Shown: in pieces, positions 6,035-7,163 of the stretch
Layout of the letters: each line of letters begins with the position of its first letter
Position numbering within the stretch: position 1 is the stretch's first letter
DNA from: JBGSMF01 sp041740315
GTDB taxonomy: Bacteria; Chloroflexota; Anaerolineae; Fen-1058
Assembly (NCBI GenBank): GCA_041740315.1
Contig: JBGSMF010000462.1
Span: 1 to 7,163 of the forward strand
Reading direction: 5' to 3'
DNA: 7,163 bases
Translations under genes and position numbers: made by a program
The notes under the pieces: generated by a model
Database searches by the model: none
The model's input: the letters and a program-made list of their open reading frames with translations, nothing else
What the model was told of the DNA's origin: nothing

Positions 6035-6997
6035 GTGGAAGACGTTACCCCCATTAGACGGCAATACCTGGAACTCAAGCGTAAATATCCAGACACAATC
6101 TTGTTCTTTCGGCTGGGTGATTTTTATGAGACCTTTGATGCCGATGCCGAGTTGGTCTCGCGTGAGCTAGAGATTGTGCTCACCAGCCGCCCGGTAGGCA
6201 AGGGGCAGCGCGTGCCGCTGGCCGGTGTGCCGCATCACACAGTGGAGGGTTATATTGTCCGTTTGATCGAAAAAGGTTACCGCGTGGCTATTGCAGAGCA
6301 GATGGGCACTGAGCCAGTCAAGGGGCTGGTGCCGCGTGAGGTCAGGCGTGTAGTCACACCGGGCACGGTGGTAGAGCCGCTACTGTTGGACGAGCGCCGC
6401 CCCAACTATCTGGCTGCTATGGTGTGTGTTGAAGATCGCATTGGCCTGGCTTTTGCCGATATTACCACGGGCGAGTTTGCGGCCACCCAGTTTGCGGGGG
6501 CGCAAGCCCTGCGCGCGGCCCAGCAAGAGCTGGCTCGCCTTGCTCCGCGTGAATGTCTTGTAGTTGAAGAGTCATTGCCCCCCCAACCTGAAATTCTGAG
6601 CCTGAAATCTGAAATCCACATAACGCCGTTACCCGCCTGGAAGTTTGAATATGGCAATGCGCGGCAGGCTTTGCTGGATCACTTGCAGGTTTCGACGTTG
6701 CAGGCGTTTGGTTGCGAGGGCCAGCCGTTAGCCGTGTGCGCGGCCGGGGCCATTGTGCAGTATCTGCGAGAGACCCAGGTGGCCGGACTGGCGCAGATTA
6801 CGTCGTTGTCCACCTATAGCACGGCCATGTTTATGACGCTCGATCCGGCCACGCGGCGCAACCTAGAGTTGACCGAGAGCCTTCGCGGCGGCGGCGTGCG
6901 CGGATCGCTGCTGGGCGTGTTGGATGCCACCCGCACGCCGATGGGAGCGCGCTTGCTGCGAGCCTGGCTGCCCCTTAGTGGCGCAGCACGCCCATGA
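6035..6997 (+). CDS. mutS: DNA mismatch repair protein MutS, N-terminal fragment
   Basis: MutS recognises base mismatches and, through a C-terminal ATPase, recruits MutL. The mismatch-reading domain is intact, with the Phe-X-Glu motif in GDFYETF (Phe30, Glu32). VPLAGVPHH at 60-68 and GYRVAIAEQM at 81-90 are typical. The connector domain follows, then the start of the core domain (TLDPATRRNLELTES at 268-282 and TPMGARLLRAWL at 301-312). After about residue 312 similarity to MutS stops and the frame closes eight residues later at 6995-6997. The lever, clamp and ATPase domains (more than half of a usual 850-900 residue protein) are missing, so this product could not carry out repair. The start is GTG at 6035, with GAAGGTG at 6024-6030. 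The break coincides with a foreign-looking His-rich tail and a creatininase gene, pointing to a deletion or an assembly join. Confidence 0.93.
   Translation: MEDVTPIRRQYLELKRKYPDTILFFRLGDFYETFDADAELVSRELEIVLTSRPVGKGQRVPLAGVPHHTVEGYIVRLIEKGYRVAIAEQMGTEPVKGLVPREVRRVVTPGTVVEPLLLDERRPNYLAAMVCVEDRIGLAFADITTGEFAATQFAGAQALRAAQQELARLAPRECLVVEESLPPQPEILSLKSEIHITPLPAWKFEYGNARQALLDHLQVSTLQAFGCEGQPLAVCAAGAIVQYLRETQVAGLAQITSLSTYSTAMFMTLDPATRRNLELTESLRGGGVRGSLLGVLDATRTPMGARLLRAWLPLSGAARP
6588..6615 (+). repeat. CTGAAAT heptamer repeats inside mutS
   Basis: CTGAAAT occurs at 6588-6594, 6602-6608 and 6609-6615, the last two in direct tandem, just after a run of seven Cs (6578-6584). The segment encodes the variable spacer around residues 182-194 between two conserved MutS stretches. 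A change in the number of seven-base units or of Cs would shift the frame; here the frame is open through it. Confidence 0.75.
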
Positions 6998-7061
6998 ACA
7001 TGATCACGACCACGAAGCTGAACACGCGCATGATCCCATGCACCAGGAGGCAACCCCATGA
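6978..7061 (+). other. His-rich C-terminal tail of a protein whose body is missing
   Basis: In a frame different from mutS, codons from 6978 read as a tail rich in His and acidic residues (VAQHAHEHDHDHEAEH, then AHDPMHQEATP) ending in TGA at 7059-7061. Eight of 27 residues are His. The TGA overlaps the ATG of the creatininase gene in the classic ATGA arrangement, which suggests a real upstream operon partner. No start codon or ribosome site precedes it in this frame, so its body must lie on sequence not present here. His-rich tails often bind metals, which is only an inference here. It may also be chance, since the antisense reading is open too. Confidence 0.4.
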
Positions 7062-7163
7062 GCGTCCTCTATGCCGACCTGCGACCGCAGCAGTTCCGCG
7101 AGCGGCTGGCCGCCGCGCCCATCGCTTATCTGCCGCTGGGCACGCTAGAGTGGCACGGTGAGC
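7058..7163 (+). CDS. Creatininase-family amidohydrolase, 5-prime partial
   Basis: The first 35 codons of a gene run off the window. AGGAGG at 7045-7050 lies seven bases before the ATG, a strong ribosome site. The protein begins MSVLYADLRPQQF, and PIAYLPLGTLEWHGE at 21-35 matches the N-terminal signature of creatininase-family metal hydrolases (Pro-x-Gly-ser-x-Glu-x-His-Gly), in which the Glu and His are near or in the metal site. Family members cut cyclic or linear amides such as creatinine, or act in cofactor pathways, so the substrate cannot be told from this fragment. The start overlaps the stop of the His-rich tail, suggesting translational coupling. The gene lies beyond the break in mutS and may belong to a different locus. 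Confidence 0.75.
   Translation, partial: MSVLYADLRPQQFRERLAAAPIAYLPLGTLEWHGE

Noticed and set aside
6975..7031. Minus-strand frame reading MRVFSFVVVIMFMGVLRH then stop, resembling the end of a membrane protein.
   Set aside because: It is the complement of the His codons (CAC/CAT give GTG/ATG) and lies against a well-formed creatininase start with AGGAGG. It cannot be fully excluded, but the plus-strand reading fits better.

Overview
This window looks like ordinary bacterial chromosome, most likely from a Chloroflexota (Anaerolineae-like) organism. That assignment is inference. It rests on the lipoprotein linker made of V-E-V-T-K type repeats, on a Ser/Thr receptor kinase whose outside part combines SH3b and NBR1-type Ig-like domains, and on the overall character of the MnmA and MutS proteins. 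I see no rRNA, tRNA, CRISPR array or insertion sequence.

Layout. Positions 1-92 hold two inverted repeats; the second is a probable terminator for the gene that follows. Positions 118-2043 (minus strand) encode a lipid-anchored family 5 (OppA/DppA-like) substrate-binding protein whose sequence blocks are in the wrong order: the normal C-terminal half comes directly after the signal peptide and the normal N-terminal half ends the protein. This is a circular permutation and is the main result. A 606-base intergenic region (2044-2649) carries a good minus-strand sigma70-type promoter for that gene, a 20-bp perfect palindrome, and a plus-strand promoter for the kinase. Positions 2650-4856 encode a transmembrane Ser/Thr receptor kinase split in two frames exactly at an eight-G run next to the membrane helix; a -1 shift there restores one continuous protein. 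A strong intrinsic terminator (4875-4902) closes that unit.

Positions 4942-6997 hold mnmA (tRNA 2-thiouridylase, TTG start) followed after 10 bases by mutS (GTG start), apparently one operon. mutS stops being MutS at about 6970-6978, after roughly the first third of the usual protein. Beyond that point there is a His-rich C-terminal tail of an otherwise missing protein, whose stop overlaps the start of a creatininase-family gene that runs off the window. The abrupt change suggests a deletion or rearrangement, or an assembly join.

The genes do not form one pathway. The substrate-binding protein has no permease or ATPase beside it here, the kinase is a stand-alone signalling unit, and mnmA-mutS is housekeeping. 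The two points most worth following are the permuted binding protein and the homopolymer-split receptor kinase.
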